Positions 1 to 8,135 of a DNA stretch of 39,961 nucleotides are shown one piece after another. The position numbers and the translations under genes are program-made. The DNA comes from Aeromonas bivalvium (lineage in GTDB: Bacteria > Pseudomonadota > Gammaproteobacteria > Enterobacterales > Aeromonadaceae): NCBI RefSeq assembly GCF_000819765.1, contig NZ_CDBT01000048.1, positions 1 to 39,961 of the forward strand, given 5' to 3'. Position 1 is the stretch's first letter, and every line of letters starts with the position of its first letter. The notes under the pieces were generated by a model. That model did no database searches. It saw only the letters and a program-made list of their open reading frames with translations, and was not told the origin of the DNA.

Positions 1-836
1 TCGCGGTGACCCTGGTGGATAGCGACGGTGACACCGCCAACAACACCCTGAGCGTGCAGATAGTGGATGACGTGCCGACGGCGGTGAACGACAGCAACCC
101 GGCCACGGCGAGCGAGAACAACCTCATCCTCAACGGCAATGTCATCAGCAATGACGTGCAGGGGGCGGATGGCGCGGCGGTGACCGCGGCCAACCTGACC
201 GGCACCTACGGCAGCCTGGTGCTCAATGCCAATGGCACCTACAGCTACACCCTGGCGCCGCTGGATCCCCAATTCGTGGCGCTGCCGGGGGGCAGCACGG
301 GCAGCGAAGTGTTCACCTACACCCTGACCGACGGTGACGGCGACGTGAGCACGGCGACCCTGACCCTGACCATCAAGAACGACGATGACGGGGTGACCAT
401 CACCAACCTCATCCCGAAAGGCGAGGGTGGCGACGCCATCGTGTACGAGGACGACCTGCTGGCGAACCGGGGTACGGGCGAATCGGCGGGGTCGGACACC
501 AGCAAGGAGTCGACCACGGTCACTGGCAGCTTCAACATCAGCGCGCCGGACGGGGTACAGACCCTGAGCGTGGGGGGCATCAGCCTGGTGAGTGGCGGCG
601 TGGCGGCGAGCTTGCCGCAGAGCGTGGCGACCCCGCTGGGCAACACCCTGACCATCACCGGCTACGATGCGGCGACCGGGCTGGTGAGCTACAGCTACAG
701 CCTGCTGGACAACGAAGCGCACGCCAATGGCAATGGCAACAACAGCCTGTTTGAAGACTTCGCGGTGACCCTGGTGGATAGCGACGGTGACACCGCCAAC
801 AACACCCTGAGCGTGCAGATAGTGGATGACGTGCCG
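1..836 (+). repeat. Identical DNA ends of tandem adhesin repeats
   Basis: Bases 1-77 are identical to bases 760-836, an offset of 759 bp or 253 codons. The segment encodes AVTLVDSDGDTANNTLSVQ followed by IVDDVP. This is the 3' edge of a repeat unit; the first copy is cut by the window edge, so the full repeat length and copy number are not visible. Identity at the nucleotide level means recent duplication or ongoing gene conversion. Confidence 0.85.
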
Positions 837-3482
837 GTGCAGCCAGAGGAACTCAATACCCGGGTAGAGGAGTTCTCCAACCCAGGTGTCAACCTGATGA
901 TCATCCTGGATACCTCGGGCAGCATGGACTTCGATGCAGAGGCGACTGGGTTTGCTACCCGTATGGCCGTGGCCAAGGCCTCCATTCTGCAACTGATCAA
1001 CGACTATGACGATCTGGGCAACGTCATGGTCAGACTGGTGGGGTTTGCCAGCACGGCGACCACCAACTTCCTCGGATCCGGCGAGATCTGGCTGACGGCG
1101 ACCGAGGCGCTGGATGTGATCGATGACATCACGGATGGTCTGGGCAACGGTGGGACAGACTATGACGATGCTCTGATCAAGGCCATGTCTGCCTATGATT
1201 CGGCAGGAAGGATCATCGGAGGAGAAAACGTGCTCTACTTCCTTTCCGATGGGGATCCGACCGAGAGCACCAGCTGGCCCGATGTGGTTGGTTCTGGCAG
1301 TGACGGTATCAATGTAGCCGAGCAGGCTGCCTGGCAAACCTTCCTGACCGACAATGAGATCAAGGCCTACGCCCTTGGTATGGGGGGCGGTGCGTCGGCG
1401 ACAGCATTGGAGCCAATCTCCTATAACGGCGCCACCGGAGCAGAACAGCCGGCCATCATAGTGACGGATCTGAGCCAGCTGGCCAGCACCCTCTCGGGGA
1501 CTGTGCAGGTGCCGACCACGGGCAATCTGCTGGTCGATGCGGGGGTGGTCTTTGGTGCCGATGGCCCTGCCGCCTTGCCCATCACCAGCATCTCCCACGA
1601 TGCCGATGGCAATCCGGCGACACCGGATGTCGTCTACACCACGGCATACTCCGGCTATAACCCCGTGACCCACGTGCTGACCATTCCTACCCATGGCGGG
1701 GGCACCCTCTCGGTCAACTTGTTGACAGGGGCTTACAGCTACAGCCTGTCGCTGGATGTGGCAGATGACTACACCGAGACCTTCCATTACACCATCAGCG
1801 ACGCCGATGGGGATGTGAAGACAGGGGTGCTGAACCTGATCACCACGGATTCGAGCGACGTTATCGTCTATGACAACAGCAATGAGGCGCTGGTGTACGA
1901 GATCTCTGTGCCGGGCGACACCTCCACGACCACGCTGGCCAACTTCCAGACTACGACCAACGGCAGCGGCTCTGGATATAACCCCTGGGTCTATGACACC
2001 TCGGGTAGCAATACCACTGTGATCGATCTGGGGGGGAATACGATCGCCAGCGCCATTGTGAACAATGGTGACAAGTGGATAGTAAGCACCCAGGGCGGGA
2101 CAGGTCTTTCCTACCTGGATGCCACCGTCAACACCAGCAGTGATGAATTGCGCCTGGTCGATAACAATGGCTCATCGGCGGGGGGCGTCGAAATGCTGAC
2201 GCCGGAGTTCGTGACCAGCGCAAGCGGTACCACCACCCTCAGCTTCGATTACGACAGGGCCAACGTGAACAGCAACGATGTGGTGACCTGGAGTCTGTAC
2301 AAGTTTGACGGTACCAGTTGGGTACAACAGACTGGCACGGGTTACAGCGGTTTCCTGTCGGCGGATCCAGGATCTACCACCAGCCTCACCACGGGCGAGC
2401 TCGAGGCGGGCACCCGTTATCGCGTTCACTTCTCTGTGCTCGATGGTGGTAGCAGTGGTGACTCTCGCCTGGAGCTGGACAACATCAGGCTCAACATCAC
2501 GGCCGCTGCCACGACGGCCATTGCCATCATGGCCGCCCAGGGCAATGTGCTGACGGACCCCAACCATAATCCGAACAGCAGCGATCCCTGGGGAGCAGTC
2601 GATGCACTGGGCAGCGAAGTCTCTGTGCTCAAGATCTGGAATGGCAGCAGTTACAGCACTGTGACCACCAGTCAGACGGTGGCCGGGCTCTACGGCACCC
2701 TCGAGATCCACAGCGATGGAGACTATACCTACACCCCGAACTCAAACCTCAGCGGTGTCGGCCAGTCCGATGTGTTCACCTATCAGGTAATGCAAAACGA
2801 CGGGGATCAGGATACGGCCCAGCTCACCATCAACATCGGCTCCACGGCTGCGGCCGCTCTGGTTCCCATCGAGGGCACCAGTGGCAACGATGCGCTCAAC
2901 GGGACGGCGGGCAATGATGTGCTGCTCGGCCATGACGGCAATGACACCCTTCATGGCAACGGAGGTAGTGACCATATCGAAGGGGGGGCTGGCAACGACA
3001 ATCTGTTCGGCGACGCAGGCAATGATGTGTTGCTGGGAGGGGAGGGTGTCGATGTGCTGGATGGTGGCATAGGTGACGACACCCTGATAGGAGGCCTGGG
3101 GGCCGATACCCTGACCGGGGGCGCTGGCGAGGATACCTTCAAGTGGGTTGCCGGTGACGGGGATGGCAGTACCGATATCCTCACCGACCTCACCCTGGGT
3201 ATCAATGGTGACGTGCTGGATCTCTCCCAGCTGCTGGTCGATGTGCCGCTCAGTGCCGACAACAACGTGTTGGCCAACACACTCAACAGCTATCTGACGT
3301 TTGACACCAACAACCATACCCTGACCATAGATGTCAACGGCAGCGCGGCGGGAGGAGATCAGCTGACCCTCAGCTTCCAGAATGCCCCCGATCTGAACCA
3401 GGGCGGCGCTCTGAGTAGCAATCAGGACATCATCCGGCAGTTGCTCGAGGATGGTAACCTCAAGGTGGACCCCAATCCTTGA
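3..3482 (+). CDS. Large RTX adhesin, C-terminal part (5' end outside window)
   Basis: The frame is open from base 3, so the gene begins upstream and only about 1,159 C-terminal residues are visible. The visible order is: end of a T1SS-143/VCBS-type repeat (ending VDDVP), a VCBS-like repeat, another T1SS-143-type repeat, a von Willebrand A domain (about residues 295-500, MIDAS motif DTSGS), two further beta-rich segments with VCBS-like ends, and RTX nonapeptides of the form GGxGxDxLx (about residues 957-1045). The last 110 residues resemble the type I secretion target region of the VCA0849 subclass. Such proteins are exported by a TolC-dependent type I system and mediate attachment or biofilm formation; RTX repeats fold on calcium outside the cell. 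The secretion genes are not in the window. Family assignment is strong; ligand and exact role are unknown. Confidence 0.9.
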   Translation, partial: AVTLVDSDGDTANNTLSVQIVDDVPTAVNDSNPATASENNLILNGNVISNDVQGADGAAVTAANLTGTYGSLVLNANGTYSYTLAPLDPQFVALPGGSTGSEVFTYTLTDGDGDVSTATLTLTIKNDDDGVTITNLIPKGEGGDAIVYEDDLLANRGTGESAGSDTSKESTTVTGSFNISAPDGVQTLSVGGISLVSGGVAASLPQSVATPLGNTLTITGYDAATGLVSYSYSLLDNEAHANGNGNNSLFEDFAVTLVDSDGDTANNTLSVQIVDDVPVQPEELNTRVEEFSNPGVNLMIILDTSGSMDFDAEATGFATRMAVAKASILQLINDYDDLGNVMVRLVGFASTATTNFLGSGEIWLTATEALDVIDDITDGLGNGGTDYDDALIKAMSAYDSAGRIIGGENVLYFLSDGDPTESTSWPDVVGSGSDGINVAEQAAWQTFLTDNEIKAYALGMGGGASATALEPISYNGATGAEQPAIIVTDLSQLASTLSGTVQVPTTGNLLVDAGVVFGADGPAALPITSISHDADGNPATPDVVYTTAYSGYNPVTHVLTIPTHGGGTLSVNLLTGAYSYSLSLDVADDYTETFHYTISDADGDVKTGVLNLITTDSSDVIVYDNSNEALVYEISVPGDTSTTTLANFQTTTNGSGSGYNPWVYDTSGSNTTVIDLGGNTIASAIVNNGDKWIVSTQGGTGLSYLDATVNTSSDELRLVDNNGSSAGGVEMLTPEFVTSASGTTTLSFDYDRANVNSNDVVTWSLYKFDGTSWVQQTGTGYSGFLSADPGSTTSLTTGELEAGTRYRVHFSVLDGGSSGDSRLELDNIRLNITAAATTAIAIMAAQGNVLTDPNHNPNSSDPWGAVDALGSEVSVLKIWNGSSYSTVTTSQTVAGLYGTLEIHSDGDYTYTPNSNLSGVGQSDVFTYQVMQNDGDQDTAQLTINIGSTAAAALVPIEGTSGNDALNGTAGNDVLLGHDGNDTLHGNGGSDHIEGGAGNDNLFGDAGNDVLLGGEGVDVLDGGIGDDTLIGGLGADTLTGGAGEDTFKWVAGDGDGSTDILTDLTLGINGDVLDLSQLLVDVPLSADNNVLANTLNSYLTFDTNNHTLTIDVNGSAAGGDQLTLSFQNAPDLNQGGALSSNQDIIRQLLEDGNLKVDPNP

Positions 3483-3492
3483 TTGGGGGAGA

Positions 3493-3514
3493 GGGGGCAG
3501 GTATGCCTGCCCCC
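3493..3514 (+). terminator. Hairpin after the adhesin gene, no U-tract
   Basis: A perfect 9-bp stem (GGGGGCAGG / CCTGCCCCC) with a 4-nt loop starts 11 bases after the adhesin stop. No T-run follows, so it may stabilise the 3' end or be a weak or Rho-assisted terminator rather than a classic intrinsic one. Confidence 0.45.
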
Positions 3515-3570
3515 TGTCGCTTGAGGGATAAGGGCGTTAAGATAGGCGACTCTGATGCGGTGAGGACGGT

Positions 3571-4128
3571 ATGGAGCCATTTAACTGGGTTGACATCGAT
3601 GGCATTCGCTATAGCTGGAACGGGCAGGGCAGCATCAGCTGTTTCGGTCGCTTTGCCTATCAGACCCAGCTCGATGGCAGCAGCCTGACCGGACTCGAGA
3701 TAGAGAACGAGGACGGTGAGGTCGCGGGGGTATTGAACGTGGACTTCGCCGCCATGAGTCTCTCTTTCGTCCCCTATGTGGGAGTGGAGCCACCTCACCT
3801 GGTGCTGCTCTTTGGTGATGGGCTGGGTCAGCAGGAGTCTTCCCTGCAGAGCCTGACCGCCTTGCCCCATGATCTGCTGGCCAGTGCCGATCCCCTTGAC
3901 TGGTCATCCTGGGGGGAGTCGGGGGCGGCGATAGAGGTGGCTTCCCCGAGCGAAGGACACATTCTGTCGTGGGACTCGTTTCACTTCGATGAGGAGACAT
4001 CGTTGCCGGAGCTGGCCGGTGCGCCCGAGCAGGCCTCGCCGATGGCCCCTGCTGTGAACGAGATCAGCATCAGCCTGGACATGAGCAATCAGGTACTGGA
4101 TATGTTGCCCCCCTACCATGATGTATGA
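3571..4128 (+). CDS. Hypothetical protein behind the RTX adhesin
   Basis: The gene encodes 185 residues. A GAGG motif lies 5 nt before the ATG, and the gene begins 88 bp after the adhesin stop on the same strand. The protein is acidic and beta-prone at the N-terminus (starts MEPFNWVDIDGIRYSW), lacks a signal peptide and obvious membrane segments, and has a Ser/Glu/Pro-rich middle and a short C-terminal tail ending LPPYHDV. I do not recognise a family. Position suggests it may be co-expressed with the adhesin, but the hairpin between them could separate them. Codon use resembles the neighbours, so it looks like a real gene. Confidence 0.65.
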   Translation: MEPFNWVDIDGIRYSWNGQGSISCFGRFAYQTQLDGSSLTGLEIENEDGEVAGVLNVDFAAMSLSFVPYVGVEPPHLVLLFGDGLGQQESSLQSLTALPHDLLASADPLDWSSWGESGAAIEVASPSEGHILSWDSFHFDEETSLPELAGAPEQASPMAPAVNEISISLDMSNQVLDMLPPYHDV

Positions 4129-4182
4129 ATCCGTGCCTGCCACGGGCATAATGCCGCCATCATCCTGATTGAGGTATTCGCT

Positions 4183-4887
4183 ATGTGGCGTTCAGTTTTC
4201 TCCCTGTGTCTGTTTTGCAGCAGTGCCACCGCTTGGGCGGTTGCGCTCCCCGAGGCCCCGCATCTGCTGGTGAGCGGCTATGCCGAGCAGAAGGTGGAGC
4301 CCGACATGCTGACCCTGCGGGTCGCCGTCACGGCGCTGGAGAAGAAGGGCATAGATGCCAAGCAGCAGGTCGACAGCCGGGTGGCCGCTTTCTTCGGCCA
4401 GCTTGAGGGGTTGGGGATCAAACGCAGCGATGTGGAGGCCGGCAATCTGGTGATCTCGCCGGAATACCAGTATCCGCAAAATCGCAAGGCGGAGCTGGTT
4501 GGTTACCGCGCCCAGCGCCAGCTGGCGGTCAAGCTCTATCAGCTGGACAAGCTGAGCCAGCTGATGGATACCGCCCTCAAGTCCGGACTGGAGTCCGTGT
4601 CCCAGATTGAGTTTGGTCTCAAGGATCCTCTGGCTGCCCGCGAGCAGGCCAGGATCAGTGCGGTGGAAGATGCCCGTGCCAAAGCGCAGTCTCTTGCCAA
4701 GGCATTCGGTGTGACCCTGGGCAAGGTGTACAGCATAGAGTACCGCAGTGCGACGCCTACCCCCGTGTATGCCCGTGGTCTCAAGATGGGGGCCATGGCG
4801 GCGGCGCCCGAGGCGGCCGATGCCAGCTACGAGCAGCACGAGATCAGCATCAGCGACAATGTGGAGGCCGTGTTCCTGCTCGACTGA
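4183..4887 (+). CDS. yggE: SIMPL-domain (DUF541) periplasmic protein, YggE-like
   Basis: The 234-residue protein starts with a signal peptide (about residues 1-20, ending ATAWA) followed by one SIMPL/DUF541 domain. Family traits visible are the opening HLLVSGYAEQKVEPDMLTLRV strand pattern, the internal YRAQRQLAVKL segment, and the ARISAVEDARAKAQSLAKAFG helix. E. coli YggE of this family is linked to oxidative-stress defence; its biochemical activity is not settled. A GAGG ribosome site lies before the ATG. The gene sits tail-to-tail with serA and shares a bidirectional terminator with it; in E. coli yggE is also in the serA-rpiA neighbourhood, which supports the assignment. Confidence 0.85.
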   Translation: MWRSVFSLCLFCSSATAWAVALPEAPHLLVSGYAEQKVEPDMLTLRVAVTALEKKGIDAKQQVDSRVAAFFGQLEGLGIKRSDVEAGNLVISPEYQYPQNRKAELVGYRAQRQLAVKLYQLDKLSQLMDTALKSGLESVSQIEFGLKDPLAAREQARISAVEDARAKAQSLAKAFGVTLGKVYSIEYRSATPTPVYARGLKMGAMAAAPEAADASYEQHEISISDNVEAVFLLD

Positions 4888-4903
4888 GCAAGACACGACC
4901 GAC

Positions 4904-4933
4904 AAAAAGGGCTCCTCAAGAGGAGCCCTTTTT
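4904..4933. terminator. Bidirectional terminator between yggE and serA
   Basis: An 8-bp GC-rich stem (GGGCTCCT / AGGAGCCC) with loop CAAG is flanked by A5 on the left and T5 on the right. It can therefore end transcription from both converging genes. Confidence 0.9.
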
Positions 4934-4949
4934 CATGGTGCCTGTGTGA

Positions 4950-6182
4950 TCAGTGCAGGATACGGGCCCGCAAGGTACCGGAGATCTCCTTGAGCTTGGC
5001 CAGCGCCTTCTCGCTGTGCTCTGTCTCCACGTCGATCACCACGTAGCCTATCTCGCTGCTGGTCTGCAGGTATTGGCCGGCGATGTTGATCCCCTCTTCG
5101 GCGAAGATCTGGTTGATCTGGTTCATGACGCCGGGCTGATTGCGGTGAATGTGCAACAGGCGGCTGGAACCCTTGTGGCCGGGCAGGGAGACCTCGGGGA
5201 AGTTGACTGCCGACAGGGTGGAGCCATTGTCGGAGTACTTGACCAGCTTGCTGGCCACTTCCAGGCCGATGTTCTCCTGAGCTTCCTGGGTCGAGCCACC
5301 GATATGGGGGGTGAGCAGCACATTGTCCAGGCCGCGCAGGGGAGTGACGAACTCCTCGTCGTTGGACTTGGGCTCGCTTGGGAAGACGTCGATGGCGGCG
5401 CCACTCAAATGGCCGCTCTTGATGACGTCGGCCAGGGCATCGATGTCCACCACGGTACCGCGGGAGGCGTTGATCAGGATGGAGCCCGGTTTCATCATGC
5501 GCAGCTGCTCGGCACCGATCAGATCCTGAGTGGAGGCGGTCTCGGGTACGTGCAGGCTGATGACATCAGACATGTTGAGCAGCTCCACCAGGCTTGGCAC
5601 CTGGATGGCGTTGCCCAGCGACAATTTGTTCTCGATGTCGTAGAAGTAGACCTTCATGCCGATGCTCTCGGCGATGATCCCCAGCTGGGTGCCGATGTGG
5701 CCGTAACCTATGATGCCGAGCTTCTTGCCACGGGCTTCTACCGAGCGGTTGGCGAGCTTTTCCCAGACACCACGATGGCACTTGGCGTTCTTCTCGGGAA
5801 TGCCGCGCATCAGCAGCAGTATCTCCCCCAGCACCAGTTCGGCGACGGAGCGAGTGTTGGAGAAGGGAGCGTTGAAGACGGGGATGCCGCGCAGTTCGGC
5901 CGCTTTGAGGTCAACCTGGTTGGTGCCGATGCAGAAACAGCCGATGGCAAACAGTTTCTGGGCGGCGTCCAGCACCTTCTCGGTGAGCTGGGTGCGGGAG
6001 CGCAGACCGACGAAGTGGACGTCGCGGATCCGCTCGATCAGATCCTCTTCGCTCAGGGAGGTCTTCAGGTAATCCATATTGGTATAACCGGCGGCGCGAA
6101 ATGTCTCTACCGTGTTGGGGTGAACCCCCTCCAGCAGCAGTACCTTGATCTTATCCTTGTCGAGCGAGAACTTGACGGTCAT
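4950..6182 (-). CDS. serA: D-3-phosphoglycerate dehydrogenase
   Basis: SerA oxidises 3-phosphoglycerate to 3-phosphohydroxypyruvate with NAD, the first step of serine synthesis in the cytosol. The 410-residue length equals the E. coli enzyme. The nucleotide-binding motif GYGHIG is at 159-164 and the expected catalytic triad positions are R241, E270 and H293 (in TPHIGGS). The C-terminal region (about 335-410) is an ACT domain that in this family binds serine for feedback inhibition. GAGGG precedes the ATG by about 6 nt. A CRP-like site lies about 90 bp upstream. Unlike the close serA-rpiA spacing in many relatives, 435 bp separate it from rpiA, so it likely has its own promoter. Confidence 0.98.
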   Translation of the reverse strand: MTVKFSLDKDKIKVLLLEGVHPNTVETFRAAGYTNMDYLKTSLSEEDLIERIRDVHFVGLRSRTQLTEKVLDAAQKLFAIGCFCIGTNQVDLKAAELRGIPVFNAPFSNTRSVAELVLGEILLLMRGIPEKNAKCHRGVWEKLANRSVEARGKKLGIIGYGHIGTQLGIIAESIGMKVYFYDIENKLSLGNAIQVPSLVELLNMSDVISLHVPETASTQDLIGAEQLRMMKPGSILINASRGTVVDIDALADVIKSGHLSGAAIDVFPSEPKSNDEEFVTPLRGLDNVLLTPHIGGSTQEAQENIGLEVASKLVKYSDNGSTLSAVNFPEVSLPGHKGSSRLLHIHRNQPGVMNQINQIFAEEGINIAGQYLQTSSEIGYVVIDVETEHSEKALAKLKEISGTLRARILH

Positions 6183-6617
6183 GACGGTCCCTCTAAATCA
6201 GTGCAGGTATGGTATGTGAAGAAAACAGTAAAGTAGCAAAAACAACCGGCAGAGGGAATATTTGTGACCAAAGTCAAATTCTTTTAAGTTTTCAACGATA
6301 GTTGTAAGCGGGGAGCCGTAAGTCACTGACAGTTAAATCAAATTGATGTCAATCGGCGTCAGTGTCCAGAAGCGTCATCATAATGGCGCCATCAGCCAGG
6401 CGGCGCGCCGATAACGGCAAAGTGCGCCGGCGACATCGCAACGGGGCGAGGTGGCCGGCGCCCTCTGTCCCATGGCTTGACCGGAAGATCGCCCGTAAGC
6501 CAATCAGCACCACATCCGTATCAGGACGAGCGGGTCGTGCATCAACCCGGATGCGGCTACTTGAGTGGGCACATTGGGCGATCTGTCTCAGTCAGCCAGC
6601 GGTTGCTTGGCATGGAC
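6183..6617. other. 435-bp gap between rpiA and serA
   Basis: The serA-proximal half is AT-rich and holds the CRP-like site; the rpiA-proximal half is GC-rich. Only short ORFs without ribosome sites occur, including an 88-codon plus-strand frame at 6362-6628 that overlaps the rpiA end and has basic, low-complexity residues typical of a spurious frame. No RNA family and no clear rpiA terminator were recognised. Confidence 0.6.
6262..6279 (-). promoter_or_regulatory. Candidate CRP site upstream of serA
   Basis: The core reads TGTGA-N6-TCAAA, one mismatch from the CRP consensus TGTGA-N6-TCACA. It lies 80-97 bp upstream of the serA start codon. CRP is a known activator of serA in E. coli. The matching promoter elements were not clearly identified. 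Confidence 0.4.
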
Positions 6618-7271
6618 TTATTGGGTGATCACCCCGTCCGGTGTGCCCATCAGCACCACATCGGCGCCACGGTGGGCGAACAGGCCGTTGGTGACCACGC
6701 CGACGATGCCGTTGAGCTGTTGTTCCAGTCCCTTGGCGTCTTCGATGGCCATGCCCTTGACGTCGAGGATGACGTTGCCGTTGTCGGTCACCACCCCTTC
6801 ACGCCAGACCGGGTTGCCGCCGAGTTTGCGGATCTCGCGGGCCACGTATTCGCGGGCCATGGGGATCACCTCGACCGGCAGCGGGAAGGTGCCGAGCACG
6901 TCCACCGTCTTGGTGTTGTCTATGATGCAGATGAACTGATCGGCCACGGCGGCGACAATCTTCTCCCGGGTCAGGGCGGCGCCGCCCCCCTTGATCATGT
7001 CGCGGCTGGCGTTGATCTCGTCGGCGCCATCCACGTAGATGGAGAGGGCGTCGATCTCGTTGAGGTCGAACACCTGGATGCCATAGCCCTTGAGGCGTTC
7101 GGTGGAGGCGATGGAGCTGGAGACGGCCCCTTTTATCTCATCCTTCATGGTGGCAAGGGCGTCAATAAAGTGATTGACGGTAGAGCCTGTGCCCACCCCG
7201 ACGATGGTGCCGGGTACCACGTATTTGAGCGCAGCCCAGCCGGCCGCCTTCTTCATTTCATCTTGGGTCAT
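6618..7271 (-). CDS. rpiA: Ribose-5-phosphate isomerase A
   Basis: RpiA interconverts ribose-5-phosphate and ribulose-5-phosphate in the non-oxidative pentose phosphate pathway. The 217-residue protein is the usual length. Visible family motifs are the phosphate-binding GVGTGSTV near the N-terminus, DGADEI (active-site aspartates) and [14 protein letters not shown] (active-site lysine and glutamate). An AAGGA ribosome site lies 5-6 nt before the ATG. A perfect TATAAT box on the minus strand lies about 30 bp upstream. Gene order with serA and fau matches the E. coli chromosome. Confidence 0.98.
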   Translation of the reverse strand: MTQDEMKKAAGWAALKYVVPGTIVGVGTGSTVNHFIDALATMKDEIKGAVSSSIASTERLKGYGIQVFDLNEIDALSIYVDGADEINASRDMIKGGGAALTREKIVAAVADQFICIIDNTKTVDVLGTFPLPVEVIPMAREYVAREIRKLGGNPVWREGVVTDNGNVILDVKGMAIEDAKGLEQQLNGIVGVVTNGLFAHRGADVVLMGTPDGVITQ

Positions 7272-7299
7272 GGTAAATCCTTAGGGAAAAAGCGGGCGC

Positions 7300-7305
7300 A
7301 TTATA
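7300..7305 (-). promoter_or_regulatory. -10 box of the rpiA promoter
   Basis: A perfect TATAAT on the minus strand is 28 bp upstream of the rpiA start codon. No good -35 is seen at 16-18 bp spacing, so an activator or other contacts may be needed. Confidence 0.5.
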
Positions 7306-7397
7306 GCCAAGAGTGATCCCGGGGGCGACCACTGCGCTCACGTTATGGGGAGAAAAAGCGCAAGATGTAAATCGTTTGCCTGTTTGTTGGTCGATCG

Positions 7398-7437
7398 CCC
7401 CGCTTCCCCCGGGCGGTGCAACCCGGGGGAAGCGGGG
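7398..7437 (-). terminator. Very stable 16-bp hairpin after fau
   Basis: A perfect 16-bp inverted repeat (arms CCCCGCTTCCCCCGGG and its complement) with an 8-nt loop begins 9 bases downstream of the fau stop on the minus strand. No U-tract follows, so it may be a transcript-end stabiliser or a non-canonical terminator separating fau from rpiA. Confidence 0.55.
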
Positions 7438-7446
7438 AGAGGGGCG

Positions 7447-8037
7447 TCAGCGGGCCTCGAAACACCAGCGCCTGCTCGGCGTGATGATCTCGGGCAGCGG
7501 CACATCCCAGCTCTCGCAGGGAATGGTCTCCACCTGCTGGCAGTCGTGGGCGATCCCCAGGGGCAGGGGGCCCTCCTGGTGGCTCTGCCAGCGAGTCAGG
7601 GTGCGATCGTAATAGCCGCCCCCCATGCCGAGCCGGTTGCCCGTGGCATCGAAGGCGACTAGCGGGGTGCAGAGGATATCCAGGCTGGTGTGGGGCCGCA
7701 GGCGCAACTCATCGAATTCGGGCTCAGGGATGCCGAAGCGGTTGCGGGTCATGGGGCTGGTCGCCGTGTAGTGCAAGAACAATAGATGACCCGGATTGAA
7801 GGGGTGCAACACCGGCAGGTAGACCCGTTTGTCCTGGCTCCAGAGCCAGTCGATCAGGGGGCGGGTGTCGAGCTCGCCATCGTTGGCCAGGTAGAGGGCA
7901 ATGTGACGGGCCGCCCCTATCCGGGGATGCTGCTGACATTGGGCCAGCAGCTGCCGGGCTGCGACCTGTTGTTCGGCCGGGGTGAGGGCGCGCCTGCGCT
8001 CGCGCACAAGCTGGCGCAGGGATTGTCTGTCTGACAT
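7447..8037 (-). CDS. fau: 5-formyltetrahydrofolate cyclo-ligase
   Basis: The enzyme converts 5-formyltetrahydrofolate to 5,10-methenyltetrahydrofolate using ATP, a one-carbon salvage reaction in the cytosol. The 196-residue length fits the family. Visible are the basic N-terminal helix (RQLVRERRRALTPAEQ) and the signature GMGGGYYDRTL. E. coli fau (ygfA) also lies next to serA and rpiA. There it follows the 6S RNA gene; here only about 100 bp separate it from the antiporter gene, too little for 6S RNA. A GGAG motif precedes the ATG. Confidence 0.95.
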   Translation of the reverse strand: MSDRQSLRQLVRERRRALTPAEQQVAARQLLAQCQQHPRIGAARHIALYLANDGELDTRPLIDWLWSQDKRVYLPVLHPFNPGHLLFLHYTATSPMTRNRFGIPEPEFDELRLRPHTSLDILCTPLVAFDATGNRLGMGGGYYDRTLTRWQSHQEGPLPLGIAHDCQQVETIPCESWDVPLPEIITPSRRWCFEAR

Positions 8038-8135
8038 GGCGACTCCGTGAAGATGATGGCTGGCCCTACCATAGCAAGGAGTGGAGTCCTGGCAAACGAC
8101 CCATCATGGATCCGCCCGGCAGGGCCAGGGCCGGG

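Noticed and set aside
2874..3140. CRISPR-like or simple tandem repeat
   Set aside because: The periodicity is the 9-residue RTX coding repeat and the DNA copies differ.
4953..6236. 427-codon plus-strand open frame
   Set aside because: Antisense shadow of serA, with no family resemblance.
6362..6628. 88-codon plus-strand frame in the serA-rpiA gap
   Set aside because: No ribosome site, Arg-rich random-looking residues, and overlap with the rpiA end.
8038..8135. 6S RNA gene upstream of fau
   Set aside because: E. coli has ssrS here, but the gap is only 98 bp, too short for the RNA of about 180 nt.
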